A stretch of DNA of 64,000 nucleotides from Promicromonospora thailandica (GCF_024171955.1 NZ_JAMTCS010000011.1:186001-250000); one strand, 5' to 3'; positions 27,258 to 36,688 are shown, numbered from the stretch's first letter. Translations and numbers: made by a program. The notes: generated by a model not told the origin, from the letters alone.

Positions 27258-27827
27258 TCAGCGCTCCTGCAGCGCGTCCAGCGCGATCGCCATCGCCGTC
27301 ACGAGCCGGCGGTCGAGCTGCGGGTCGTGGATGTCGACGACGTAGCGGTCGCGCAGGCCCCACTTCTTCTCGACGGAGAACGCCGGGCGGCCGTCGAGCA
27401 GGAAGTCGAAGTGGTACGGGAGCCAGTCGATCTCGGTGAACCGGCGGATCAGGGCGACGGCGGTGCTGCGCTCGGCGCCGGTCAGCGTGGCGTACCCGGG
27501 CTGCTCCAGGTGCCAGGTGCTGCGCAGCAGCGAGCGGGCGAAGTCCTTCCGGAACGAGCCGATGGGGCTGCCGCCCGCGTCGACGATGTCGTAGGTGGCG
27601 CCGAGGTCGATCACCTGGCGCGCCTTGAAACCGAGCACCGGCTCGGTCCTGCTGTCGTCGGTGTAGAGCGTGACCTGCTCGCGGAAGGCCATGCGCTTCT
27701 GCTGCGCGAACGCGTAGAGGTCGCCCTCGGAGCCGTCCGGACGGGCGCCGTGCACCTCGTACTGGTTGACGAGCATGCGGACGCGCTGGCGGACGATGAG
27801 GCGGGTCTGTGCCTGGAGGGTGTTCAC
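27258..27827 (-). CDS. LURP-one-related (Tubby-like beta-barrel) protein
   Basis: 189 residues. The N-terminal RMLVNQYEVHG and the repeated pattern of short beta strands match the LURP-one/YxjI group of scramblase-like folds: MAFREQVTLYTD, LGFKARQVIDLGATYDI, GSPIGSFRKDF, then after an insert a lone helix and FSVEKKWGLRDRYVVDI. Such proteins are cytosolic and have no assigned enzymatic role. The GTG start at 27827 is divergent from the DUF6113-like gene 58 bp away; the gene is convergent with mshB (38 bp). Function is not known; the fold call is from pattern recognition. Confidence 0.75.
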   Translation of the reverse strand: MNTLQAQTRLIVRQRVRMLVNQYEVHGARPDGSEGDLYAFAQQKRMAFREQVTLYTDDSRTEPVLGFKARQVIDLGATYDIVDAGGSPIGSFRKDFARSLLRSTWHLEQPGYATLTGAERSTAVALIRRFTEIDWLPYHFDFLLDGRPAFSVEKKWGLRDRYVVDIHDPQLDRRLVTAMAIALDALQER

Positions 27828-27885
27828 CCGCGGGAGTGTTCCACACGCGCAGCGACCTCCCAGAGGGATGCGGGAGAATGCTCGG

Positions 27886-28284
27886 GTGAACTCATCCGGA
27901 CGTCACCTGGGACGAACGATCCTGCGCACCCTGCTGGCCGTCCTGCTCGGGGTCGTGCTGGGCGCTCTGGGCACGGTGGTGCACCGGTACGGCGGCGACC
28001 CCTGGTACCCCGGCCTCGTGCTGGCGCTGGCCCTGACCGTCGCCGCCGGCGTGCTCGCACGTGCCTGGGCCGGGTACGGCACCCTGCTGGGCTTCGGTGT
28101 CGGCTGGGTCGGCATCGTGCAGGCGTTGTCGCTGCCGGGCTCGGGGGGCGACGTCGTGGTGCCGGCGGGCGTGCTGGGCATGGTCTGGTCGTACGCCGGG
28201 GTGGCTCTGCTGGCCGTCGTCGCGTTCCTCCCGGCGGGGTGGTTCGCCGACGTCCCGGCCCGTCGGAAGCGGCCCGCCGCCTGA
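27886..28284 (+). CDS. Small integral membrane protein (DUF6113-like)
   Basis: 132 residues, four predicted TMs (about 10-32, 40-58, 63-82, 97-117), short basic termini (RRKRPAA end). GTG 27886 sits exactly 6 nt after GAGAAT (27874-27879), the leaderless promoter pattern; the longer open frame upstream from 27766 overlaps the divergent LURP gene. In many actinobacteria a gene of this type sits between mshB and fdxA. Here it is still near mshB but the LURP-one gene intervenes and fdxA is 24 kb away. Function unknown. Confidence 0.75.
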   Translation: MNSSGRHLGRTILRTLLAVLLGVVLGALGTVVHRYGGDPWYPGLVLALALTVAAGVLARAWAGYGTLLGFGVGWVGIVQALSLPGSGGDVVVPAGVLGMVWSYAGVALLAVVAFLPAGWFADVPARRKRPAA

Positions 28285-28509
28285 CCTCGGCGGGTATGCC
28301 CGACCTGGTCCGGGACGGTAGGCGGCGCACCGGCCAGGATTGATACACAACCTCCACCTCGGGACGTCCGGTACGCGACCTTGAGACGGATTCTCACTCG
28401 ATAAGATGCCCGGCAGGGCGGCCCCGTCCAGCGGATTCCGCCGCAGGTCCGGTGCGCCCTGTGGGGGCGCGGAGAGCCCGCGTCTCGGGTAGTTGCACGG
28501 AGCGTGCCG

Positions 28510-31500
28510 ATGGGTGAGCCGACCGAGCGTGACGAACCGCTCGAGCCGACGTCAGACGAGAACGCCGGGACGAGACCCGCCCCGACGACCCCTCCCCGCC
28601 TCTCCCGGACGCGTCCCAGCGGCGTGCCGCCGCAGGTGGTCCGTCCCCCAGCACGTCCTGCCGGCCCGGATGCGGCGCAGTCCGCAGCTCAGGCCGGTCG
28701 TCCGAACGCTCAGCAGGCTTCCCGACCCCCAGAGAAGGCTCAGCCCGTGACACCTCCGGAGCAGTCCGGGGCCCCGAGGGCCCCGCACCAGCCCGCCCCG
28801 CCGTCGATCCGGCCGGCCAAGCCCGCGCGCGCCCAGGCCGAGCGGCCGGACGGCGCCTCGCCCGCCGCCTCGCCGAACGAGCCCGCCGCGACCCCGACGA
28901 CGCCGGCCGCCCCCGTACGGCCCGCTGTCGCCTCGAAGCGGCCCGGTGGGGATGCGCCGACGGCGGTCCCCGGCCGGTCCGCCGCGTCGGCGGCGTCCGC
29001 GGACGAGCCGCCGAGCACGCCGAGCCAGACCGGTCCCGACCCGGTGGCCGTGCTGCAGACCGTGGTGAACGAGCTCGCGACGCCCGCGGCGAAGGCCGCG
29101 CCGCCGAAGAACGGCTACACGCCGCGCGTCTTCGCGTTCGAGCGCCCGCCCAAGATGGCGGACGGCGGAACGCCGGGTGCTGCTGAGTCGGGTGGGCCTG
29201 GGTCCGGCGCGACCGGTGCCGGTGCGCCGGGTGCCGGTGCGTCCGGCGCTGGTGTGTCCGGTGGTGCGGCGTCCGGTGAGAAGGGCGCCGCGTCCGCTGG
29301 TGCGGGCGCGAGTGCTGCCGCCGCCGGTGCCGCCGTGGCGGGCGCCGCCGCGTCCTCGGCCACGCCGAACGCCCCGAGCCCGGCCGCCGGAACGCCGGCT
29401 GCCCAGGGCCCGGCTGCCCAGAGTCCGGCTGCCCAGGATTTGGCTGCGGAGAAGCCGGCTGCCGCGGCACCCGCCCCCGTGAGCCCGGCCGCCGAGAAGG
29501 CCGGCGCCGGGAGCACGGATGCCGAGAAGGTCGGCGCCGAGTCGACCACTGCCGAGAACACCGGCGGCGAGAACACGGGCGCGGGAAACCCGGCCGCGAA
29601 CCTGCCCGGCCAGAACCCTGCTGCCCAGCCCCCTGCTGCCCAGAACCCCGCCGCTCGGCCCCCCGCCGAGCAGGCTCCCGCTGCGCAGACCCCCGCCGCA
29701 CCGGCTCCCGCCGACCGGAAGCCCGCTGCGCCGGCGAGCGCGTCGACGTCCGCTGCCGCGGTGCCGGCCGACCAGCAGTCCGCGCAGAAGGGCGCCGCCC
29801 CGGCGTCGGGCGCCGAGCCGGCCGGTGATGCTCCCGCCGACGCGCCCTCTCCCGTGAAGCAGCCGGCGTCGGCCGCCGGTGCGGCCGCGGCGGGTATCGC
29901 CGCCGCGTCGGCTGCGTCCCCGTCCGCCCCCGCGCCGGGTGCCGCGACCCAGCCCGCGGGTTCGACCCCGCCCGGGCCGCGGAACCCTGCCGCCGGTTCG
30001 ACCCCGCCCGGGCCGGGGAACCCTGCCGCCGGGCCGACCCCGCCCGAGCCCGTCGCGGGGCGGACGCCGACCGCACCGCAGGCTCCCACCGGACAGGTTC
30101 CACCGACCCCGGCCGGGCAGGCTCCGCCGTCGGTCCCGCCGCGGTCGCTCATCCCGCCGACGGCCCCGGGCGCCGTCCCGCCGTCCGGCCCGGACGCCCC
30201 GGCCGAGGCGGGCGGCAGCTCGTTCCTGAAGCCGCTGACCGGCGCGATCCAGCGCGTCTCGCGCTGGGCGCCGGTGAACCCGGGCGCCGCTCCGGCGGCG
30301 TCGGCGCAGGGACCCGCCGGTCCCGGTGGCCCCGCGGGTGGTCCGGACGGTCCCGGTGCGCCGGACGCCGGTTTCTACGGCCTCGCCGGTGACGGCGCGC
30401 CGAGCCGCGGTCCCAAGATCGCGCTGTTCGCCGTGCTGGCCGTCGTCGTGCTGTTCGGCGCCTACGCGCTGACGGCGTGGGGCCTGAGCGACCGGGTGCC
30501 GCGCGAGACCACGGTGGCGGGCGTCGACGTCGGCGGCATGAGCCGGGCCGAGGCGGCCTCCGCCCTGACGGAGCAGCTCGGTCCGCGCGTCACGGAGCCG
30601 ATCGCGCTCACCGCGGGCGAGGGCAAGGCACAGCTCTCCCCGGAGCCGAGCGGTCTCGCGGTCGACGCCGAAGGCACGGCCGCCGAGCTCACCGGGTTCT
30701 CGCTGAGCCCGGTGCGGATGTGGGCGCACATGTTCGGCGGTTCCGACGAGGAGCTGCTGCTGGACATCGACACCGAGAAGTTCGACGCCGCGGTGGCGGG
30801 CCTCGAGGAGTCGCTGGCCGTCGAGCCGGTGGACGGGACCGTCTCGTTCGTCGACGGTCAGCCGGCCAAGACGGACGCCAAGGACGGGTCGCGGATCGTC
30901 GCGAGCGAGACGTCGCGCATCATCACGGAGCGCTGGCTGCGCTCCGAGGGCCCGTTCGACCTGCCGGTCGAGACCGTCGAGCCGGCGGTCACGCAGCAGG
31001 AGACGGACGAGAGCTTCGCCGTGGCGCAGAAGGTGGTCTCGGGCCCGGTCACCGTGGCGGTGGGCGGCCAGAACCCGGTGCTCACGCCCGACGTGCTGGC
31101 CGGCCTGGTCCGGTTCGAGCAGCGGGAGGGCGCGCTGGTCACGATCGTGGACCGCAAGGCGGCCGTGGCGGCGATCGTGGACGGCACCACCAACCTGCTG
31201 GAGGTGCCGGACGACGCGCACTTCGAGTTCGTGGGCGGCAAGCCGACGGTCGTCGAGGGCAAGACCGGTACCACGCTGGACCCCGCGGAGACGGGCAAGG
31301 CCGTGCGGATCGCCGCGACGAGCGACGACCGCGAGACGTCGGTCGAGCTGGTCGAGCAGAGCCCGGAGGAGACCGTCGAGTCGCTGCAGGCGCTGGGCGT
31401 CAAGGAGGTCGTCTCCGAGTTCAGCACGCCGCTGACCAACGAGCCGGTCCGGACCCAGAACCTGGTGCGCGGGGCGCAGATGGTCACCGGCAACCTCATC

Positions 31501-32079
31501 AAGCCGGGCGAGACCTTCTCCCTGCTGGAGGCTCTCGCGCCCATCACGCTCGAGAACGGGTACTTCGACGCGGGCGTCGTGGAGGACGGCAAGCACGTCG
31601 AGGCGGTGGGCGGTGGTCTGTCGCAGATGGCCACGACGTCGTTCAACGCGGGCTTCTTCGCCGGGTTCGACGACATCGAGCACCACGCGCACTCGTTCTG
31701 GTTCCCGCGCTACCCCGCGGGCCGCGAGGCCACGATCTACGTGGGCGCCAAGGACATGAAGTTCCGCAACGACACCCCGTACGGGGCGGTCATGCAGGCG
31801 TTCGTGTCGAACGGTCAGCTCACGGTCCGCATCTGGAGCACCAAGCACTACACGGTGCAGGAGAGCACGAGCCCGAAGCGGAACATCGTGCCGAAGACGA
31901 CCATCCACGACTCGTCGGCGGGCTGCCAGCCGTATCCCGGCGGTGAGGACGGCTTCTCGGTCACGATCTCCCGGAAGGTGCTGCACGACGGCAAGGTGGT
32001 GAAGGAGAACTCCTTCAACCACTCGTACAACCCGGACAACCCGGTGGTCTGCGACGGGTCCAAGGGCTCGGACGGCTGA
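28510..32079 (+). CDS. VanW-domain cell-envelope protein with giant Pro/Ala-rich N-terminus
   Basis: 1189 residues. Residues 1-630 are low-complexity Pro/Ala/Gly/Ser with short repeats (GAGASGAG, PAAQ, PAGSTPPGP) and are predicted disordered and cytoplasmic. One TM follows at about 637-657 (ALFAVLAVVVLFGAYALTAW), then two YoaR-type peptidoglycan-binding-like segments (about 670-955), then a VanW domain (about 964-1110; NLVRGAQMVTGNLIKPGETFS, GGGLSQMATTSFN, FWFPRYP) and a Ser/Asp tail. VanW proteins are linked to glycopeptide resistance loci but their reaction is unknown. ATG 28510 is preferred to GTG 28504 because GGAG lies 7 nt upstream. A TAAGAT at 28402-28407 may be its -10. Confidence 0.85.
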   Translation: MGEPTERDEPLEPTSDENAGTRPAPTTPPRLSRTRPSGVPPQVVRPPARPAGPDAAQSAAQAGRPNAQQASRPPEKAQPVTPPEQSGAPRAPHQPAPPSIRPAKPARAQAERPDGASPAASPNEPAATPTTPAAPVRPAVASKRPGGDAPTAVPGRSAASAASADEPPSTPSQTGPDPVAVLQTVVNELATPAAKAAPPKNGYTPRVFAFERPPKMADGGTPGAAESGGPGSGATGAGAPGAGASGAGVSGGAASGEKGAASAGAGASAAAAGAAVAGAAASSATPNAPSPAAGTPAAQGPAAQSPAAQDLAAEKPAAAAPAPVSPAAEKAGAGSTDAEKVGAESTTAENTGGENTGAGNPAANLPGQNPAAQPPAAQNPAARPPAEQAPAAQTPAAPAPADRKPAAPASASTSAAAVPADQQSAQKGAAPASGAEPAGDAPADAPSPVKQPASAAGAAAAGIAAASAASPSAPAPGAATQPAGSTPPGPRNPAAGSTPPGPGNPAAGPTPPEPVAGRTPTAPQAPTGQVPPTPAGQAPPSVPPRSLIPPTAPGAVPPSGPDAPAEAGGSSFLKPLTGAIQRVSRWAPVNPGAAPAASAQGPAGPGGPAGGPDGPGAPDAGFYGLAGDGAPSRGPKIALFAVLAVVVLFGAYALTAWGLSDRVPRETTVAGVDVGGMSRAEAASALTEQLGPRVTEPIALTAGEGKAQLSPEPSGLAVDAEGTAAELTGFSLSPVRMWAHMFGGSDEELLLDIDTEKFDAAVAGLEESLAVEPVDGTVSFVDGQPAKTDAKDGSRIVASETSRIITERWLRSEGPFDLPVETVEPAVTQQETDESFAVAQKVVSGPVTVAVGGQNPVLTPDVLAGLVRFEQREGALVTIVDRKAAVAAIVDGTTNLLEVPDDAHFEFVGGKPTVVEGKTGTTLDPAETGKAVRIAATSDDRETSVELVEQSPEETVESLQALGVKEVVSEFSTPLTNEPVRTQNLVRGAQMVTGNLIKPGETFSLLEALAPITLENGYFDAGVVEDGKHVEAVGGGLSQMATTSFNAGFFAGFDDIEHHAHSFWFPRYPAGREATIYVGAKDMKFRNDTPYGAVMQAFVSNGQLTVRIWSTKHYTVQESTSPKRNIVPKTTIHDSSAGCQPYPGGEDGFSVTISRKVLHDGKVVKENSFNHSYNPDNPVVCDGSKGSDG

Positions 32080-32098
32080 CCGGCGGTAGGTTGCGCAC

Positions 32099-32938
32099 AT
32101 GCTTGGACGTAGCGAGCGGGAGTCCCCCGCGCACGCGGTGCTGGCCGCGCGGATGGCGGGCTGGACCGACCCGGTGGAGCTGCTCGACCTCGGCACGACG
32201 GCGGACACGCTGGCGACCGTGGCGAGCATCGAGGCCCTGGCCGCCGTGGTGCACCTGGGACACCCGGAGCACCCGGCGCCGGGTCTCGAGCGCGCCCTCC
32301 TGGAGGGGGACTCGTCGCTCATCCTGACGGCGGCCGTCGCCGTGCCCGGCCAGTGGGTCTGGGTGGGCGCCGGCGCCACGGGCGGCCAGGTGGTGATCGA
32401 CGAGGCGGGGGTGCGGGACTGCGCGCCGGTGCTGCGCGGCCTCGGCGCCAGCCTCCGGCTGGTGCCCACGCGCACCACGGTCGAGGAGCGCATCGCGCTC
32501 GCCGGCGAGAGCGGGTCGCTCGTGATCGAGCGGTCGCGCGTGCCGGCGGGCTTCGCCGAGCTGCCCGACAGTGCGGCCCTCGCCGACGGCGGACCGGTCT
32601 GGTACGGGCTCCTGGAGTCCCGGGACGACTGGCCGCCGTTCACCGAGCCGGCACAGGTGTGGTTCGCGTTCGGCCCGGCGGACGACCACCTGGGCTCGTT
32701 GCAGCCTACCCTGGCGGTCGTGGCCGAGGCCGGGCTCGACCTCGTCCACCTGCGCAGCCAGCCCTCCTCGAGCGGTCCGCACGCGTTCTTCGCGTCGTTC
32801 TCCTGCCCCACGTCGGACGTGCTGAACGACCTCGTCGCCGCGCTCACCGAGCGGGGCGTCGCGCACCGCACCCTCGCGGTGCTGCCCGGCGACTCGTTCG
32901 TGCCCGGTCCCGACACCCTCACCCCGCGGTGGGCATGA
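32099..32938 (+). CDS. Uncharacterised protein with C-terminal ACT-like domain
   Basis: 279 residues, soluble. The C-terminal third (about 180-270: VWFAFGPADDHLGSLQ, LVHLRSQPSS, FFASFSCPTSDVLNDLVAAL) has the layout of a prephenate-dehydratase-type ACT domain, including a possible Phe-binding stretch. The N-terminal part shows no catalytic motif; it might be a degenerate dehydratase-like or chorismate-mutase-like region. ATG 32099 is 6 nt after TAGGTT (32087-32092), so it is leaderless and starts the cassette. Its stop overlaps the pheA start by 4 nt, giving strong coupling to aromatic amino acid synthesis. An allosteric sensor for Phe/Tyr is the natural hypothesis. Confidence 0.7.
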   Translation: MLGRSERESPAHAVLAARMAGWTDPVELLDLGTTADTLATVASIEALAAVVHLGHPEHPAPGLERALLEGDSSLILTAAVAVPGQWVWVGAGATGGQVVIDEAGVRDCAPVLRGLGASLRLVPTRTTVEERIALAGESGSLVIERSRVPAGFAELPDSAALADGGPVWYGLLESRDDWPPFTEPAQVWFAFGPADDHLGSLQPTLAVVAEAGLDLVHLRSQPSSSGPHAFFASFSCPTSDVLNDLVAALTERGVAHRTLAVLPGDSFVPGPDTLTPRWA

Positions 32939-33897
32939 CGCCGCCGCCCGCCGGCGCCCGCGTCGCGTACCTGGGCCCGGAGGGCACGTTCACGCACCAG
33001 GCCGCCCTGGAGTGGGCCCGCCGGGCCGGCGGCCCCGTGACCGCAGAGCCGCTCGGCACCGTCAGGGCCGTGCACGACGCGGTGGCCTCCGGGGCAGCCG
33101 ACGTCGGCGTCGTCGCCGTCGAGTCCTCCGTGGAGGGCTACGTGGTGCCGACCTTGGACGCCCTGCTGTCCAGCGCCGACGTCGTGGCTGTCGACGAGGT
33201 GGCCATCGACGTCTCGTTCGACGCCTTCGTGCGGCCCGACCACGGCGAGCTCACCGAGGTGTCCGCGCACCCGCACGGCCTCGCGCAGTGCGCCGGGTTC
33301 GTGACGGGCACCGGCCTGGCGAGCGTCCCGGCGTCGTCCAACGCGGCCGCGTGCCGCGACGCCGGACCCGGCACCATCGCCCTGGGCCCCACCATCTGCG
33401 GCGAGCTCTACGGCCTGGACACGTACGCCAAGGCCGTCGAGGACTTCCGCGGCGGACGCACCCGGTTCCTCGCGCTCACCCCGCGCGGTTCCGCCGCCCG
33501 CTACCTGGAGCGGTCGCGCGCCGCCGGCGAGACCGACTGGAAGACGATGCTCGCCATCACCCCCTCGGTGACCGGGCCGGGCGTGCTCGCCCGCATCACC
33601 GCGGCGTTCGGCGACCGCCAGGTCAACATGTCCAGCCTCATCACCCGGCCGCTCAAGGCCCAGGAGAGCCGGTACGTGTTCGTCGTGACGTTCGACGACG
33701 CGCCCTGGGGCGCGGGCGCCCGCGAGCTCCTGCGCGACCTGCTCGCCGCCGGCGACTCGCTCAAGACGCTCGGCCTCTTCCCGGCCGGCGCCGGGTTCCG
33801 GAACCTGGACGGTGCCCTCGACCCCGACCACGTGCCGGTCGGCTCGGTCACGGCGGCGGACCCCGGCGCGGTGCTGGACCAGGGGCTGCTGTGGTGA
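32935..33897 (+). CDS. pheA: Prephenate dehydratase
   Basis: 320 residues; converts prephenate to phenylpyruvate for phenylalanine. Catalytic domain 1-185: YLGPEGTFTHQAAL, the SSVEGYV variant of the usual NSxEGxV, SNAAACRDA, GRTRFLAL (TRF motif with the catalytic Thr). Regulatory ACT domain about 200-290: GVLARITAAFGDRQVNMSSL, and ESRY matching the ESRP Phe-binding motif. No chorismate mutase domain. ATG 32935 lies in the ATGA overlap with the preceding ACT-like gene; stop overlaps tyrA. Second gene of the cassette. Confidence 0.94.
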   Translation: MTPPPAGARVAYLGPEGTFTHQAALEWARRAGGPVTAEPLGTVRAVHDAVASGAADVGVVAVESSVEGYVVPTLDALLSSADVVAVDEVAIDVSFDAFVRPDHGELTEVSAHPHGLAQCAGFVTGTGLASVPASSNAAACRDAGPGTIALGPTICGELYGLDTYAKAVEDFRGGRTRFLALTPRGSAARYLERSRAAGETDWKTMLAITPSVTGPGVLARITAAFGDRQVNMSSLITRPLKAQESRYVFVVTFDDAPWGAGARELLRDLLAAGDSLKTLGLFPAGAGFRNLDGALDPDHVPVGSVTAADPGAVLDQGLLW

Positions 33898-34901
33898 GCG
33901 TCGGCGTCGTCGGCCTGGGGCTCGTCGGCGGCTCGCTCGCCCGCGCCCTGCAGGCCGCCGGGGTGCCCGTCGTCGCGACCGACCCCGTCTCCGGCGGCGA
34001 GGCGCGCGCCGCGGGCCTCGCGGTGGCGGACGACGTGGCGCACCTGGCCGCCGACCAGCCGGACGTCGTGGTGCTGGCCGCGCCCCTGCGCGCCATGCGG
34101 TCCGTGGCCGCCGAGCTGGCCGACGCGCTCGCCGCCCGGCCGGGCTGGGACCCGACGGTGACCGACGTGGGCTCGGTCAAGGGCCCGGTGCGGGAGGCCG
34201 TGACCGAGGCCGGGCTGGGCGCGCGCTACGTGGGCGCGCACCCGATGTCGGGCACCGAGCAGAGCGGTTTCGCGGCGTCGACGGCGGAGCTCATGCAGGG
34301 CGTGCCCTGGGCGGTGACGGTGGCCCCCGAGACCGGTCGGGAACGGCTCCGCCAGGTGCTGTCGCTGGTCACCGGGCCGCTCGGCGGGACGGCGGCGGTG
34401 CTGACCGACGAGCTGCACGACGAGGCGGTCGCGCTGATCTCGCACGTGCCGCACGTGCTGGCCACGCAGCTCCTCGGGGCCGTGGCGGGGGCGCCGGTGC
34501 GGGACCTCGCGCTGGGCCTGTCGGCGGGCTCGTTCCGGGACGGCACCCGCGTGGGCCTCACCGACCCGCGGCGCACCGAGGCGATGGTCACCGAGAACGG
34601 CGCCTGGGTGGCCCCGGTGCTGCGGCTCGCGGCCCGCGACCTGGAGCGGCTCGCCGACGACCTCGACTCCAACGCGCCGACGCACTGGTTCTTCGACCGG
34701 CCGGACCCGGTCCGCGAGCTGATCCGGCCCGGGGCGCCCCGGGTGACGGGCCTGCGGCCGGGCGACGGCGACGGCGACGAGGGCGGCCCCGACGTCGAGA
34801 CCGTGCCCCTGACGGGCGACTGGCCCGCCGGCCTGGTGACGCGCTGCGCCCAGGGCGCGGTGGTGGTCGCGGTGGAGCGGGAAGCGGTGCTCCTGCGCTG
34901 A
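33894..34901 (+). CDS. tyrA: Prephenate dehydrogenase
   Basis: 335 residues; NAD(P)-dependent oxidative decarboxylation of prephenate for tyrosine. Rossmann motif GLGLVGGSLA at the very start, catalytic-site AHPMSGTEQSGF, helical C-terminal half with HVPHVLATQLL. GTG 33894 overlaps the pheA stop (GTGA). The last ~60 residues include an acidic Gly/Asp-rich linker (GDGDGDEGG) and a short beta tail. Third gene of the operon; convergent with the FAD dehydrogenase gene 21 bp away. Confidence 0.93.
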   Translation: MSVGVVGLGLVGGSLARALQAAGVPVVATDPVSGGEARAAGLAVADDVAHLAADQPDVVVLAAPLRAMRSVAAELADALAARPGWDPTVTDVGSVKGPVREAVTEAGLGARYVGAHPMSGTEQSGFAASTAELMQGVPWAVTVAPETGRERLRQVLSLVTGPLGGTAAVLTDELHDEAVALISHVPHVLATQLLGAVAGAPVRDLALGLSAGSFRDGTRVGLTDPRRTEAMVTENGAWVAPVLRLAARDLERLADDLDSNAPTHWFFDRPDPVRELIRPGAPRVTGLRPGDGDGDEGGPDVETVPLTGDWPAGLVTRCAQGAVVVAVEREAVLLR

Positions 34902-34922
34902 GCGGGCCTGCTCAGCGCGCCG

Positions 34923-36626
34923 TCACAGGGACGCCGCCAGCGCTCGCCCGGTCGTGCGGCCCGTGAAGAGGCAGCCGCCCAGGAACGTGCCCTCCAGCGC
35001 GCGGTGGCCGTGCACGCCGCCGCCGCCGAAGCCCGCGGCCTCGCCCACGGCCCACAGCCCCTCCAGCACCTCGCCCGACGGCGTGAGCGCCCGGCCGGTC
35101 TCGTCGCACCAGAGGCCGCCCAGGGTCTTGCGGGTCAGCACCGACAGCCGCACGGCGAGCAGCGGCCCGTCCTGGGGGTCGGTGAGTGCCCGCGGCGGTG
35201 CCACCCGGATGGCCTTGTCCACGATGAAGTGCCGGGCCGCCGCGGTCGCCACGACCTGCGGGTCCTTGCCCAGCCCGGAGGCCACCTGCGCGTCGCGGGC
35301 CGTGATCAGCGCGGCCAGGGCGGCGCCGTCGACGTGCCCCCGCGACCCCGGCGTCGCGTCGGTGAGGGCGTTCATCCTCGCGGCGAGCTCGGCGGGGGTG
35401 TCGGCCCAGAGGAACTCCTCCGACTGCTCGGCGAAGGTGCGCACCGGAACGGACCGCCCGCGCACGCGCTCCAGGAGCAGCGGCACGGACTTGCCGGTCA
35501 GGTCGGGGTTCTGCTCGGACCCGGAGAGGGCGAACTCCTTCTCCATGATCGTCTTGTTCAGCACGAACCAGGAGTGGTCGTCGCCGCGCGTGGTCACGTG
35601 CCGCAGCGCGCCCAGGGCGTCGAAGCCGGGGTACAGCGGGCCGGGCAGGCGGTTGCCGTCCGCGTCGAGCCAGAGCGACGACGGGCCGGGCAGGATGCGG
35701 ATGCCGTGGTCGGTCCACACCGGGGAGTGGTTCGCGATGCCCTCGGGATAGTGCCACATGCGGTCCTCGTGGACCAGCGCGGCGCCCGACGCCTCCGCGA
35801 CCCCGAGCATGAGGCCGTCGGTGGAGTCGGGGACCCCGGAGAGCATGCGTGCGGGGAGCTGCCCGGCGTCGGCGGACCAGCGGGCCCGCGCGAGGTCGTG
35901 GTTGGCCCCGATGCCGCCGCTCGCCACCACGACGGCCTGGGCCGACAGCTCCACCTCGCCGGTCACGGTGCGGCTGGACGGTTCGCCGCGGCCGGCGTCG
36001 TCGTCCGCCAGGACCTGCGCGTGCACGCCGGTGACGCGGCCGTCGGTGACCACGAGCGAGGTGACGCGGTGCCGGAAGCGCAGGTCGAGCAGGCCGGCCC
36101 GGTTCGCCTCGTGGGCCGCGACCACGAACGGCTCGACGATCGCGGGCCCCGTGCCCCACGTGACGTGGAAGCGGGGCACCGAGTTGCCGTGCCCGTCGGC
36201 CGGGTGGCCGCCGCGCTCCGCCCACTGCACGAGCGGGAACCAGCGCACGCCCTTCGCGTGCAGCCAGGGCCGCATGCCGCCCGCGGCGAACTCGACGAAC
36301 CCCTCGGCCCAGCGGTAGCCGAAGCGGTCCGGGCCCTCGCCGCGCTCGGCCCCGGGGTCGAACTGCGCGGACCCGAGCCAGTCGGAGAACGCGAGCTCGG
36401 CGGAGTCGCGCACCTTGAGCCGGCGCTGCTCGGGCGAACCGACCAGGAACAGGCCGCCGAACGACCACCAGGCCTGCCCGCCGAGCGAGGCCGCGGGCTC
36501 CTGGTCGAGCAGGAGCACGCGCTTGCCCGCGGCGGTCAGCTCGGTCGCCGTCACGAGGCCGGACAGCCCCGCGCCGATGACTATCACGTCGGCGGCGACA
36601 TCGTTGTTGGGGCCGGAGTCAGTCAT
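34923..36626 (-). CDS. FAD-binding dehydrogenase (KSTD/fumarate-reductase-like, Rv0785 type)
   Basis: 567 residues. N-terminal dinucleotide motif VIVIGAGLSGLVTA, LLLDQEPAASLGGQAWWSFGG; C-terminal flavin motif GLWAVGEAAGFGGGG then HRALEGTFLGGCLFTGR. The family is flavoprotein 3-ketosteroid dehydrogenase/fumarate reductase-like; this long form is a stand-alone actinobacterial FAD dehydrogenase of unknown substrate. ATG at 36626 is 6 nt downstream of TACAGT (36633-36638 on the minus strand), the leaderless pattern. Same direction as glgX upstream (62-bp gap). Confidence 0.88.
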   Translation of the reverse strand: MTDSGPNNDVAADVIVIGAGLSGLVTATELTAAGKRVLLLDQEPAASLGGQAWWSFGGLFLVGSPEQRRLKVRDSAELAFSDWLGSAQFDPGAERGEGPDRFGYRWAEGFVEFAAGGMRPWLHAKGVRWFPLVQWAERGGHPADGHGNSVPRFHVTWGTGPAIVEPFVVAAHEANRAGLLDLRFRHRVTSLVVTDGRVTGVHAQVLADDDAGRGEPSSRTVTGEVELSAQAVVVASGGIGANHDLARARWSADAGQLPARMLSGVPDSTDGLMLGVAEASGAALVHEDRMWHYPEGIANHSPVWTDHGIRILPGPSSLWLDADGNRLPGPLYPGFDALGALRHVTTRGDDHSWFVLNKTIMEKEFALSGSEQNPDLTGKSVPLLLERVRGRSVPVRTFAEQSEEFLWADTPAELAARMNALTDATPGSRGHVDGAALAALITARDAQVASGLGKDPQVVATAAARHFIVDKAIRVAPPRALTDPQDGPLLAVRLSVLTRKTLGGLWCDETGRALTPSGEVLEGLWAVGEAAGFGGGGVHGHRALEGTFLGGCLFTGRTTGRALAASL

Positions 36627-36688
36627 GTGCGCACTGTAGCCACGTGACGGCCGTCGCGGTGCGGTCGCCGGGACAGGTCTGGGGTGAA

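Noticed and set aside
28552-33831. Very long open frame on the minus strand opposite the VanW, ACT-like and pheA genes
   Set aside because: A GC-rich antisense shadow: Gly/Arg/Val-rich, no ribosome site, no domain, and the plus strand encodes recognisable proteins throughout.
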